Shown here: one piece after another, positions 13,627-23,600 of the stretch | Layout of the letters: every line of letters begins with the position of its first letter | Position numbering within the stretch: position 1 is the stretch's first letter | DNA from: JAGQIB01 sp041393395 | Lineage (GTDB): Bacteria; ARS69 | Direction: 5' to 3' | NCBI GenBank assembly: GCA_041393395.1 | Contig: JAWKKG010000002.1 | Coordinates: forward strand, 806,001 to 870,000 | DNA: 64,000 nucleotides | Program-made: the position numbers and the translations under genes | Notes under the pieces: model-generated | Databases searched by the model: none | What the model was told of the DNA's origin: nothing | Seen by the model: only the letters and a program-made list of their open reading frames with translations

Positions 13627-14418
13627 CTAGGCCGTCTTGCGGCGCTTGGAAGCCACCAGGACGGCCGCGGTCACCGCGAGAACCGCGAAACCGACCGTGA
13701 CGGCGGCCGCGAGAGCCGGCGTCGGGCCGCCCGTCGCGTCGCGGCCGAGGCCGTGCCGGAGCATGGCCAGCCCGTAGGTCGTGGGGTTGATCGCCATCAG
13801 GATGCGGATCGGGGTCGCGGCCCCCGCGGCAGGGAAGAGCGCGCCCGAGAGCGCCCACATCGGCATCAGCAGCAGGTTCATCACCCCATGGAACGCCTGC
13901 ACGGAGTCCACGCGCCAGGCGAACACGAAGCCGAGCGCGGTGATCCCCATCGAGAGCAGGATCAGCGCGGCGGCGGCCTCGAGGGCGCCCGCCAGCCCGG
14001 GCCCCCCGCCCGAGAAGGCCGAGCGCGTCGCGACTGCCACCCCCAGGAACAGCAGGGCCTGCAGGATCGCGAGGGTCGCCCCCCCGAGCACCTTGCCCAT
14101 CACGATCGCGAGCCGGGAGACCGGGGCCACCAGCACGCCCTGGAGAAAACCCTCGCGGCGGTCCTCGATGATGGAGATGTTCGCGAAGATCGCCGTGAAC
14201 AGCACGATCAGCACGACCGTGCCGGGCAGGAAGTACTCGAAGGAACTCGACTCGGGGGAACCCGCGGGCCGGAACGAACCGCCGTACCCCGCACCGAACA
14301 GGAGCCAGAACAGGACCGGGGTCAGAAGGGACCCCGTGACCCGGCTCCGCTGGCGGACGAAGCGGACCATCTCGCGCTGCCAGAGGCTGAACGCCGGCAG
14401 CCAGGTCTGGTCACGCAT
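13627..14418 (-). CDS. ABC-2 type exporter permease
   Basis: 263 residues with six predicted helices in the ABC-2 permease arrangement and the family's conserved segment after helix 2 (EDRREGFLQGVLVAPVSR), plus a final PTTYGLAMLR region. It overlaps the ATPase gene by 8 bp and starts with ATG behind GGAGGG. With the ATPase it would form a DrrAB/NodIJ-like exporter. The substrate is unknown. Co-transcription with heme A synthase suggests, but does not prove, a role in cytochrome oxidase biogenesis. Confidence 0.9.
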   Translation of the reverse strand: MRDQTWLPAFSLWQREMVRFVRQRSRVTGSLLTPVLFWLLFGAGYGGSFRPAGSPESSSFEYFLPGTVVLIVLFTAIFANISIIEDRREGFLQGVLVAPVSRLAIVMGKVLGGATLAILQALLFLGVAVATRSAFSGGGPGLAGALEAAAALILLSMGITALGFVFAWRVDSVQAFHGVMNLLLMPMWALSGALFPAAGAATPIRILMAINPTTYGLAMLRHGLGRDATGGPTPALAAAVTVGFAVLAVTAAVLVASKRRKTA

Positions 14419-15343
14419 CGGAACCCTCCTCGAAGGCGCGGCCGGCGCGCCGGAAGAAGACGTCGGCCAGCCCGGGGCGGGCGACGGTCGCGGACAGGAT
14501 CCGCTCGGGGAACGCGGCGAGGAGGGGAGTGAGCAGGGTCGCTCCGTCCTCGCGCTCCATCCGCACCTCGCCGTCGGCCACGAGGGCCTCCATCGCGAAT
14601 CGCTCCCGGATCGCGGCCGCGAGGGCCTCCGGATCGTCGGAGGTCAGCTTGACGACCTCGCCGCCCACCTCGCGCACGAGAGCCGTCGGACTACCCAGCG
14701 CCACCAGGCGTCCGCGGTCCAGGATCGCGACTCGATCGCAGACCTCGGCTTCCTCGAACAGGTGGGTGGCGAGGAAGCAGGTCGTGCCCGATTCGTCGCG
14801 CGTTCGCTGGAGGAGGCGCAGCAGGTCGCGCCGCGCCGCCGGATCGAGGCCGGTGGAAGGCTCGTCCAGAAGCAGGAGGCGCGGGCGGTGGAGCACCGAC
14901 TTGGCCACGTCGGCGCGACGGGCGAGTCCGCCGGACAGTGTCTCCACATAATCACCGGCCCGGTCGGTTAGGCCGAATGCTTCAAGCATCACTTGAACTC
15001 GCTTCGCGAGATCCGGGCCACGCAGTCCGTAGAGGTGGCCCTGGTGGATCAGGTTCTCGCGGACGGTCAGCTTGCGATCGAGACTCGGCGCCTGGAACGT
15101 CACGCCGAGCGCCTGCCGAACGTCGGCGGGAGCGCGGCGGACGTCGTGTCCCGCGATCGTCGCCTCCCCGCGGGAGGCGTCCATCACCGTGGAGAGGATC
15201 CGGAACAGCGTGCTCTTGCCGCCTCCGTTCGGGCCGAGCAGCGCGACGATCTCCCCCGCGGCGAGCGTGAGCGACACGTCGTCCAGGGCCTTGCGGCTCC
15301 CGTAGTCGTGGCCGAGGCCGCGGGTCTCGAGGACGGCGTTCAA
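14411..15343 (-). CDS. ABC exporter ATPase (ABC-2 family, DrrA/CcmA-like)
   Basis: 310 residues. The Walker A is GPNGGGKS and the Walker B LLLLDEPSTGLDP; the signature motif is LSGGLARR, with the usual Q and R of LSGGQ replaced by L and A, and the switch His is in ATHLFEEAE. A ~80-residue C-terminal extension follows the ATPase core, as in DrrA-type proteins. The TTG at 15343 overlaps the ctaA stop as TTGA; there is no strong SD, so initiation is probably coupled. It energises the permease encoded next. Confidence 0.9.
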   Translation of the reverse strand: MNAVLETRGLGHDYGSRKALDDVSLTLAAGEIVALLGPNGGGKSTLFRILSTVMDASRGEATIAGHDVRRAPADVRQALGVTFQAPSLDRKLTVRENLIHQGHLYGLRGPDLAKRVQVMLEAFGLTDRAGDYVETLSGGLARRADVAKSVLHRPRLLLLDEPSTGLDPAARRDLLRLLQRTRDESGTTCFLATHLFEEAEVCDRVAILDRGRLVALGSPTALVREVGGEVVKLTSDDPEALAAAIRERFAMEALVADGEVRMEREDGATLLTPLLAAFPERILSATVARPGLADVFFRRAGRAFEEGSDA

Positions 15344-16656
15344 GAGGCGACCGGCTGACCGGACGGGGCGGGGCGCGCTGCCGTGGTCGAGAGGAGACGC
15401 CGGGTCCAGAGCCAGGCGAGCACGGCGTTCGCGAGGAGCAGGGCGCCCACCGTCTGGTGGGCGGTTGCCGCCGCCACCTCGAACGGCCCGGCCGGCTCGC
15501 CCGCGATCCGGAGGTTCACGGCGAGGTACGCGATGCCGCCCAGGACGATCTGCGTCCACACGTGGCCCATCAGCGCGCCGCCCGTCTTCCGGAGGACGGG
15601 GATGTGGTCGAAGCTGCCGAGCAGCCGCACGGCCACGATCGTGGCGATCGCCGCCGCCAGTGTGCCGACCGTGATGTGGATCATGGCGCCGGCGCCCAGG
15701 TGACGCAGCCGCACGCCGAGCAGGAGCTGGCAGAGGAGGACGGTGACCAGGGTGGCCGTCAGCGCCCGGTCGGGCCCGCCACCCGGCACCCGCTCCGCGT
15801 CGCGCCAGGTGCGAGACAGCGCGGCCGCGAGCCCCACCATCCACGCGAAGAAGATCTGGCCCGTGGTCCCGTGGATCATGGCCAGGACCAGGCTGGGATT
15901 CGTCTCGTCCGGGGAGTCGCTCCACGTGAAGTGGCCGGTCACCCGCAGGCCACCGAGGATTCCCTGTCCGACGACGAGCAGGACTGCGAATGCCGCCGCG
16001 GCCTTGACGCCGGCCCCGCGCTCCTTGATCCACACGCGGAGTGCGAGCACGACGGTGGTGAGCCCCACGAGCGAACCGAACAGGCGGTGGGAGTGCTCCC
16101 AGTAGATCCCGCCGGTCATCTTCGCGAGCGGGAACAGGAACATCTGGTAGCGGTAGGAATTCGGCCAGTCGACGACGGCGAGCCCGGCGTCGTGGCTGGT
16201 CACCAGCCCGCCGATCAGCAGCAGCATCAGGGTCGCGGCCGCCGCGACGCGCGCGAGCACCGACGTCGCCTCGCGCGGCCTCTCGGACGCTCCCGCGCGT
16301 CGACCGAGGAATCCGCCGACTCCCGCCACGAGCGCCCCGAACGCGAGGGACGCGGGCAGCCAGATCGCGGCCGACGGAGCCACGCGGTTCGGCTGATCGC
16401 CCGAGATCAGGCTGCCGAGAATCAGCAGGTTCACGATCGACGCGACGAGCCCCGTCGCGGCCCCGACGCCGAAGCCGCCGCCGCTCGCCCGCGCGGCCGC
16501 CCGGCCGCCGAGTCCGAGCACGGCGAGCATGCCGGCGAGAATCAGCGCGCCCGGCAGGAGACCGGCCGGCATTCGCGCGACGAAGCCGAGGGTCCACATG
16601 CCGAGGGCGGTGGCGAATCCGTAGACGAGGGCGGCCGAGCGGGGGGTCGGGGCCAT
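15340..16656 (-). CDS. ctaA: Heme A synthase (CtaA/Cox15 family) with an extra N-terminal membrane domain
   Basis: 438 residues. The C-terminal ~300 residues are a CtaA/Cox15 core of eight helices with histidine sites EHSHR, MIHGTTGQ, HITVG and AHQTVGA and the DWPNSY motif after helix 1. It converts heme O to heme A, which the caa3 oxidase in this window needs. The first ~130 residues add about four membrane helices not present in ordinary ~300-residue CtaA. Start is ATG behind GGAGGAACCGCC. It leads an overlapping operon with an ABC exporter. No heme O synthase (ctaB) is visible here. Confidence 0.88.
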   Translation of the reverse strand: MAPTPRSAALVYGFATALGMWTLGFVARMPAGLLPGALILAGMLAVLGLGGRAAARASGGGFGVGAATGLVASIVNLLILGSLISGDQPNRVAPSAAIWLPASLAFGALVAGVGGFLGRRAGASERPREATSVLARVAAAATLMLLLIGGLVTSHDAGLAVVDWPNSYRYQMFLFPLAKMTGGIYWEHSHRLFGSLVGLTTVVLALRVWIKERGAGVKAAAAFAVLLVVGQGILGGLRVTGHFTWSDSPDETNPSLVLAMIHGTTGQIFFAWMVGLAAALSRTWRDAERVPGGGPDRALTATLVTVLLCQLLLGVRLRHLGAGAMIHITVGTLAAAIATIVAVRLLGSFDHIPVLRKTGGALMGHVWTQIVLGGIAYLAVNLRIAGEPAGPFEVAAATAHQTVGALLLANAVLAWLWTRRLLSTTAARPAPSGQPVAS

Positions 16657-16734
16657 GGCGGTTCCTCCGATCCCAATCCTTTACCAGCGGATGCCGTGTC
16701 GGACCAGTACGGAACGTCCGCGCGGGGCGCGCGT

Positions 16735-19700
16735 CTACGCGAAGAACGCCTGCTGCACGAGGTACTCCTGCTCCACCGCGTGCATGCTCTGGCTGCCGGC
16801 GGCCGGGCTGCCGGAAGGCGGGCGCCCGGCAAACGTGAGCCGGTAACCCTCGGGCAGACGCTCGTGGAGCTGCGAGAGCATGAACGTCCACGCGCCCATG
16901 TTCTGCGGCTCCTCCTGCACCCACCGCACGTGCTTCGCCTTCGGGTAGCGACGCAGGATCTCGGCGAGATCGTCCGTGGCAAATGGGTACAGCTGTTCGA
17001 ACCGGATGATCGCGCAGCCCGCGACCTGGTGACGATCGCGGAACTTCATGAGGTCGTAGGCGACCTTCCCGGAGCAGAACAGCAGCCGTTCGGCGTCCTT
17101 GTCGCGCACCAGATCGTCGAGGATGAGGTGGAACTTGCCGGTCGTGAAATCCGCCACCTTGCTCTTGGCCGAAGGTGCGCGCAGCAGGCTCTTGGGAGTC
17201 ATCACGATCAACGGCTTCGGCGGCGTCTGGTGCACCTGGCGGCGCAGCAGATGGAAGAACTGCGCCGCGGTGGTCGGCATCGCGACGCGCATGTTCCGCT
17301 TGGCGCACAGCGTGAGGAACCGCTCGAGTCGCGCGCTCGAATGCTCCGGCCCCTGTCCCTCGAAGCCATGGGGCAACAGCAGCGTGAGCCGGCAGGACTG
17401 CTTCCACTTCTCGAACGCGGAAGAGATGAACTGATCGATGATGATCTGCGCGCCGTTTCCGAAGTCGCCGAACTGCGCCTCCCACAGGACGAGGCTGTCC
17501 TCGGCGCTCACCGAGTACCCGTAATCGAAGCCCATCACCGCGAACTCGGAGAGCAGGCTGTCGAACGCCCGGAACTTGCCCTGACCGGGCCCGAAATGCT
17601 TCAGCGGCGTGAACTCGGCGCCGGTCTCCTGGTCGATGAGAACGGCGTGCCGGTGGGCGAACGTGCCGCGCCGGGAGTCCTCGCCCGACAGGCGGATCGG
17701 CGTTCCCTCCAGCACGAGCGAGCCGAACGCGAGCGCCTCGCCCATCGCCCAGTCCACGGAGTCCTTCTCGAGCATCCGCCCGCGCTCCTCGAGGAGCTTC
17801 TGCAGCTTCGGGTGCACGTGGTGATGCTCCGGCCACGTGGAGATCCGCTCGGCCACGCGGTCCAGCACGGCGCGCGGAACGCTCGTGTCCACGGAGGGCT
17901 GCGCGTCGTCCCGCACCGGATCCTTCGGCAGGATCGGCGTGGGCGGGCGACTGTCGCGCGTGGACTCGAACGCGGCCTCGAGGCGGGCGCGGAAATCGCC
18001 GAGCGCCTTCTCGGCCTCTTCCTCCGCGATGTCGCCGCGCTTCACGAGCGAGTCGGTGTACAGCAGGCGCACCGAGCGCAGCTCCGCGATCTTCGCGTAC
18101 ATGAGCGGCTGCGTGAATGCGGGCTCGTCGCCCTCGTTGTGGCCGTGCTTCCGGTAGCACATCATGTCCACGACGACGTCGCGCTTGAACTCCTGGCGGA
18201 ACGCGAGCGCGAGATCGATCACGCGGATGCACGCTTCCGGGTCGTTGCCGTTCACGTGGAAGATCGGCGCCTGGACCATGCGCGCGACGTCGGTGGGGTA
18301 GACGGTCGATCGGGCGTCGACCGGCGCCGTGGTGAAACCGATGCCGTTGTTCACCACGATGTGGATCGTGCCGCCCGTGCGGTAGCCCTTGAGGTCGGAG
18401 AGATTCAGGGTCTCCGCCACCACGCCCTGGCCCGCGAAAGCCGCGTCGCCGTGGATCAGGACCGGCAGGACCGTCTTGCGCTGCTTGTCGCCCTTGCGGT
18501 CCTGCTTTGCGCGCGCCATGCCCTCGACCACGGGGTCCACCGCCTCGAGGTGACTCGGGTTCGACGCGAGCGTGAGTCGCAGCGCGCCGCCGTTCGGCAC
18601 CGTGTGCACGGCCGTCGCGCCGAGGTGATACTTCACGTCGCCGGAGCCCTCGAGCGACTCCGGATCGAGGTCTCCCTCGAACTCGCGGAAGATCTTCTCG
18701 TGGCTGCGCCCGAGGACGTTCGAGAGCACGTTCAGACGCCCGCGGTGGGCCATGCCGATCACGGACTCGTCGATGCCGGCCGCGATGCACTGCGTGAACA
18801 GGCGATCGAGGATCGGGATCAGGGTCTCGGCGCCTTCCAGGCTGAAACGCTTGTGCCCCACGTATTTCGTGTGAAGGAACTTCTCGAACGCCTCTGCCGC
18901 GTTCAGCTTGTTCAGGATCGCCCACTTCGCGTCGAGGTCGCACCACTCCGCGCGACGGCTCCCCTCGATGCGATCCCGCAGCCACGCCTTCTGGACCGGA
19001 TCCTGGATGTGCATGTACTCCACGCCGATCGTCTGGCAGTAGGCGTCGCGGAGCGTCTCCAGGATCTCACGGAGCGACATCCGATCCTTCCCGGCGAGGC
19101 CGCCGGTGAGGAACTCGCGATCGAAGTCCCACACCGAGAGGCCGTAGTACTCCGGGTCGAGCTCGGTGTGCTCGGGGATCTCGGTCGCGAGCGGATTTGT
19201 GTTCGCGATCAGGTGACCGCGCACGCGGTACATGTTGATGAGCGTGAGGACCTTCGCTTCCTTCTCCACCAGGCCGCCCGCGCCGAGCTCCGATTCCGGG
19301 CTCGTGTCGCGCGTCATCCGCACGGGCTCGTGCGGGATCCGCAGGTCCGCGAAGATCTCGTCGTAGAACTGCTCCTCACCCTGGAGGAGGCGGTCCATCG
19401 TCTGCAGGAACTGGCCGCTCTCGGCGCCCTGGATCACGCGGTGATCGTAGGTGGACGTGAGCGTCATCAGCTTGCTCACGCCGAGTTTCGCGAGCGTGCG
19501 CGGATCGGCGGAACGGAACTCCGCGGGATAGTCGATCGCGCCGGTGCCCACGATCAGGCCCTGTCCGGACATCAGCCGCGGGATCGAGTGCACCGTGCCG
19601 ATCATGCCGGGGTTCGTGAGCGTGACCGTGGTGCCGGCGAAGTCCTCCGGCGTGATCTTGTTCTTGCGGACCCGGGTCACCAGGTCGTCGTAGGCGCCGA

Positions 19701-20454
19701 GGAAGTCCGAGAACGAGAGCGTGTCCGCGTCCTTCACGTTCGGTACGAGCAGCGTGCGCGAGCCGTCCTTCTTCTGGACGTCCATCGCGAGGCCGAGGCT
19801 CACGTGCTCCGGCAGGACCCGGTGGGGCGCGCCGTCCAGGACCTGATAGGACGCCGTCATGCCGACGTGCTTCGCGAGCGCCTTCAGCATGGCCCATGCG
19901 ATCAGGTGCGTGAAGCTCACCTTGCGGCCCGCGGACTCCACCAGCACCTGGTTCAGCATCCGCCGGTTCTCCTCGAGCAGCCGCACGGGCACGTCGCGCA
20001 CCGACGTGGCGGTGGGGACCTCGAGGCTCTTCTCCATGTTCTCCACGATGCGGAGCGCCACGCCGCGGATCGGCTCGGCGCCACGCTCCGGGACCGGCGG
20101 CGCGGTCTCGCTCGAGGCGGCCGGGGTCGCGGCCGCGGGTCGGGACGCCGTCGGCGTCGCCGGGCCGTTTCGGGTCGGGGAAGAAGAAGGCGGGATCGCG
20201 GAGGCCGAGGCTCGCTCGGACCGGGGCGGCTCGGCGGCCGCGGGTGCTTCCGGGGCCGCCGGCGAGGGCATCGCAGCGGCTGACGCCTTCAGCCCGTTGC
20301 CGGGCGCGGGCGGGGTCCAGCCGGCCAGGAACTCCCGCCAGCTGTCGCCGACGGAATCCGGGAACTCACGGAACTGCTGATACTTCTCTTCGATGAGCCA
20401 GACGTTCGGGCCGTACTCGGCCGGATCGTCCGTGGGCGGTTGGCGATCACTCAC
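16735..20454 (-). CDS. kgd: Multifunctional 2-oxoglutarate decarboxylase/dehydrogenase (E2-E1 fusion, Kgd type)
   Basis: 1239 residues, close to mycobacterial Kgd (~1230). N-terminal YGPNVWLIEEKYQQF motif, an Ala/Pro/Ser-rich linker (about 45-115), then an E2-type acyltransferase domain with the DHRVIQGAESG catalytic motif (about 115-340) and no lipoyl domain, then a thiamine-diphosphate E1 domain (GMAHRGRLNVLSN; NNGIGFTTAP). It links 2-oxoglutarate to succinyl-CoA or succinic semialdehyde in the TCA cycle. I chose the GTG at 20454, 11 bp after GGGGAG. A longer frame opens at a TTG at 20538, but that TTG lies in a perfect TTGACA (20533-20538), which looks like a -35 element. Confidence 0.92.
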   Translation of the reverse strand: MSDRQPPTDDPAEYGPNVWLIEEKYQQFREFPDSVGDSWREFLAGWTPPAPGNGLKASAAAMPSPAAPEAPAAAEPPRSERASASAIPPSSSPTRNGPATPTASRPAAATPAASSETAPPVPERGAEPIRGVALRIVENMEKSLEVPTATSVRDVPVRLLEENRRMLNQVLVESAGRKVSFTHLIAWAMLKALAKHVGMTASYQVLDGAPHRVLPEHVSLGLAMDVQKKDGSRTLLVPNVKDADTLSFSDFLGAYDDLVTRVRKNKITPEDFAGTTVTLTNPGMIGTVHSIPRLMSGQGLIVGTGAIDYPAEFRSADPRTLAKLGVSKLMTLTSTYDHRVIQGAESGQFLQTMDRLLQGEEQFYDEIFADLRIPHEPVRMTRDTSPESELGAGGLVEKEAKVLTLINMYRVRGHLIANTNPLATEIPEHTELDPEYYGLSVWDFDREFLTGGLAGKDRMSLREILETLRDAYCQTIGVEYMHIQDPVQKAWLRDRIEGSRRAEWCDLDAKWAILNKLNAAEAFEKFLHTKYVGHKRFSLEGAETLIPILDRLFTQCIAAGIDESVIGMAHRGRLNVLSNVLGRSHEKIFREFEGDLDPESLEGSGDVKYHLGATAVHTVPNGGALRLTLASNPSHLEAVDPVVEGMARAKQDRKGDKQRKTVLPVLIHGDAAFAGQGVVAETLNLSDLKGYRTGGTIHIVVNNGIGFTTAPVDARSTVYPTDVARMVQAPIFHVNGNDPEACIRVIDLALAFRQEFKRDVVVDMMCYRKHGHNEGDEPAFTQPLMYAKIAELRSVRLLYTDSLVKRGDIAEEEAEKALGDFRARLEAAFESTRDSRPPTPILPKDPVRDDAQPSVDTSVPRAVLDRVAERISTWPEHHHVHPKLQKLLEERGRMLEKDSVDWAMGEALAFGSLVLEGTPIRLSGEDSRRGTFAHRHAVLIDQETGAEFTPLKHFGPGQGKFRAFDSLLSEFAVMGFDYGYSVSAEDSLVLWEAQFGDFGNGAQIIIDQFISSAFEKWKQSCRLTLLLPHGFEGQGPEHSSARLERFLTLCAKRNMRVAMPTTAAQFFHLLRRQVHQTPPKPLIVMTPKSLLRAPSAKSKVADFTTGKFHLILDDLVRDKDAERLLFCSGKVAYDLMKFRDRHQVAGCAIIRFEQLYPFATDDLAEILRRYPKAKHVRWVQEEPQNMGAWTFMLSQLHERLPEGYRLTFAGRPPSGSPAAGSQSMHAVEQEYLVQQAFFA

Positions 20455-20571
20455 GACGTTCGGGACTCCCCGGGGATCCGGCGGAAAATGCCGCTGGAAA
20501 GACGGCGGATGGTCGCACCCACGAAGGCTCGATGTCAACGGAACGGCGTGTCCGGCGCGGCGGGTCGGACG

Positions 20572-20615
20572 AAAAGGCCCGGCCTGCCCCTGGATCGGCA
20601 GGGGCAGGGCCGGGC
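20572..20615 (-). terminator. Rho-independent terminator after the tricorn-like gene
   Basis: Stem of about 16 bp (20577-20592 pairing with 20599-20615, one bulge) with a 6-nt loop, followed on the minus strand by CCTTTTC. It lies about 50 bp past the protease stop and upstream of kgd, separating the two units. Confidence 0.8.
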
Positions 20616-20624
20616 ATTAAGACT

Positions 20625-20651
20625 CGGTGGCCGGCGGGGAGCCGGCCACCG
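20625..20651. repeat. Second GC hairpin between protease gene and terminator
   Basis: Perfect 11-bp inverted repeat (CGGTGGCCGGC, GGGGA loop) directly after the protease stop. There is no T-run, so it may protect the mRNA 3' end rather than terminate. Confidence 0.6.
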
Positions 20652-20662
20652 GCGACTTCGCT

Positions 20663-23600
20663 CTACTTCAGCTCGCCCCCGTACGCGTCGCGACCCTTGT
20701 TCGGGATCGGGTCCGCGAACGTGGGCTCGACCGGCGGGTGCTCGCGGTGGAGACGGAGCACCTCCTCGATGCCCTTGGCGAGCTGCGAATCCACGCCGCG
20801 CGCCTCCTCCCGCGGGTAGTTGACCACCGGGATGTCCGGGTCCACGCCGTGGTTTTCGATCGCCCAACCCCGCTCGGCGTCCCACCAGGCGTACTCCGGC
20901 TGGGTCAGGTTGCCGCCGTCCACGAGTCGCTTGTCGTTGCGGATGCCCACGACCCCGCCCCACGAGCGTTGCCCGATGACGGGGCCCAGGCCCTCGTACT
21001 GGCAGACGTAGGGGAAGATGTCGCCGTCCGAGCCGGCCTCCTCGTTCAGGAGCACGACGATCGGACCGTTGATCGTGCGCGCCGGGTACGGGTAGATGCC
21101 GCCCTGTCGCGACCGATCGAACGAGACGATCTTGCGGCGGAACCGCTCGATCAGCATCTGCGACACGAACCCGCCGCCGTTCCAGCGGCAGTCCACGACC
21201 ATCCCCTCCTTGTCCACCTGCGGGTAGAACCAGCGGTTGAACTCGGAGAGTCCGTTCACGCCCATGTCCGGGAGGTGGATGTAGCCGATCTTTCCGTCCG
21301 TCTGCGCCAGCACCGTCTCGCGCTCGTGGCGGACCCAGTCGATGTAGCGGAGTCGCGTGTCGTTGCCGATCGGCTCCACCACGACCTCGCGCGCGTTCTT
21401 CCCGTCGCGAGAGCCGGACACGGACAGCAGCACCTTCTGGCCGGCAAGATTCTCGAACGCGGCGAAGAACGGACGGTTCGGCGCGAACGCGCGGCGGTTC
21501 ACCGCCACGATGTACTCGCCTTCCTTCACGCCCTGATCGGGATCGTCCAGTGGCGAGCGATCCTCGTCCGCGAGATCGCCGCGGTAGATCTTGGTCACGC
21601 GGTAGACGTCACCCTCGCGCACGACGTCGGCGCCGAGCAGACCGACCGCGACGTTCTCGGCATCGGCCCCCCGGTCGCCGCCCCACACGTACGTGTGCGA
21701 CGTGGCCAGCTCGCCGATCACCTCGCCCATCAGGTCGCGCAGGTCGTCGCGCACCGCGAGGCGGGGGAGGAGCGTGGCGTACTTCTCGCCGATCGCGTTC
21801 CAGTCGATCCCGGCCATGTTCGGATCCCAGTAGAAGTCGCGCATGTGGCGCCACCCCTCCCAGTAGATCTGCGTCCACTCCTCGCGGGGCTGGAGCTCGA
21901 TCACGATCCCGTCGAGGGAGACCTTCTTGTCCGAGAGGTCGTCCGGGGCCGGGCTGCCGGTGTCCACGACGTAGATGTCGCCGCGCCGCTTCTGGAACAT
22001 CAGCTTGCCGGCCTTCGCCTCGACCTCGTAGCCCGAGACGCCGCCGCTCACCGTCTTCTCTTCCTGGTCCTCGATCACGTAGTACGTGAGCGAGCCGTTC
22101 GGTCCGGGCTCGTCGTCGTCCTCGTTCATGCCGCGCACCGGGAACTCGAGCCAGTACAGGTTCTTCGCGTCGCACGACAGCGCGCCGTAGATGCCCGCAC
22201 TCACCGGCACCTCCACCACGCGCCGCTCGAGGCCGTCCCAGTCGATCTTGACGGGCTGGATCTCGTCCTTCTTGTCCTCGTCTTCGTCCTTGTCCTTCTT
22301 CTTGTCCTTCTTCTTGTCGGCCTTGTCCGCGTCCTTGTCCTTCGGCGGCAGCCCCGCGTCCTCGCGGAACGGCGACTTGCCGTCGGCCGTGAGCAGCAGC
22401 AGGTACGGCTTCGTAGGCTTGAACTCCACGTTCTGGAAATCGCGCTGTCCGAACAGCGGATTGATCGTGCGGTCGGAGAGGAACGCGAGCCAGCGGCCCT
22501 CGGGATCCCACGTCGGGGAGTAGTCGAACGTGGAGACGCCCGTCACGCGGCGCGTGCGGTTCTCCTGCGTGTCGTACACGTACACGGAGGGGAAGTCCGT
22601 GCGATCCCGCTTGGAATACGCGATCCAGCGGCCGTCGGGGCTCCACACGTAGTCGCGGATCTCCTCCTGCTCGCCGCGATCCACCTTGACCGGCGAGCCG
22701 CCGCTCCGATTCTGGACCCAGAGCGTCTGCGTCTCGTCGGCCCACGCGATCCGTGCACCGTCCGGCGACACGACGGGCGGGAAGTGCCAGCCCTTCTTGC
22801 CGGCGGGAGTCACCGTGGTCGGCTTCCCGCGGCCCCACGCATCGATCTGGCGGATCTCCTCCTCGCGCGGAGCGTCGGTCACGTAGAGGATGTTCTCGCC
22901 CTTCTCGTCGAAGGTGCCGTACTTCTCGCGCGCGCCGCTGCCGGCGGAGATCGCGAGCGTCACGCCCTTGTCCACCGGCACCGAGAAGATCTCGCCGCGC
23001 GTCGTCACCGCGACCCGGTCGCCGTCCGGCGCGAGATCCAGGAACTCGAGGCGGGCCGTGTTGTTCGGGTAGCGCTGACGCGTGAGGACGCTCTCGCTCT
23101 TCACGTCGATCGGGATGTCGCGATCCTGGCCCGTCGCCGGATCGAACAGCCGCAGGCCGCCCTCGTACATGTACACGACGCGACCGTCCGGGCTCATCGA
23201 CGGCCAGCGCACGTCCCACTCGTCGTGCGTGGTCTCGCGCTTGCGGTCGCTGCCGTCCGGGAGCATCGACCACAGGTTCGCCGTCCCGCCCTGGTCCGTG
23301 ACGAACCAGATGCGCCCCTCGCGCCACATCGGGATCGCGTCCGGTCCCTCGAACGTGGTGACGCGCTGGAACTCGCCCTCGTTCGGCAGGCCGACCCAGA
23401 TGTCCGGGCTCGTGCCGCCGCGGTAGCGTTTCCACGTGGACGTCTCGCGGCTCATGCGATTGATCGCGTAGCGCCCGCTCACCGGATCGATCGAGAGACG
23501 CGCACAGCGACCGATCGGGAGCTTCTCCGGATCGCCGCCGCCGACCGCGACCTGGAACATCTCCCAGGAACCGTGCGGATGATCGCGCCGGCTGCGGAAC

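Noticed and set aside
20455..20538. Longer Kgd N-terminus from the TTG at 20538
   Set aside because: That TTG lies in a perfect TTGACA, and the conserved Kgd N-terminus begins right after the GTG at 20454.
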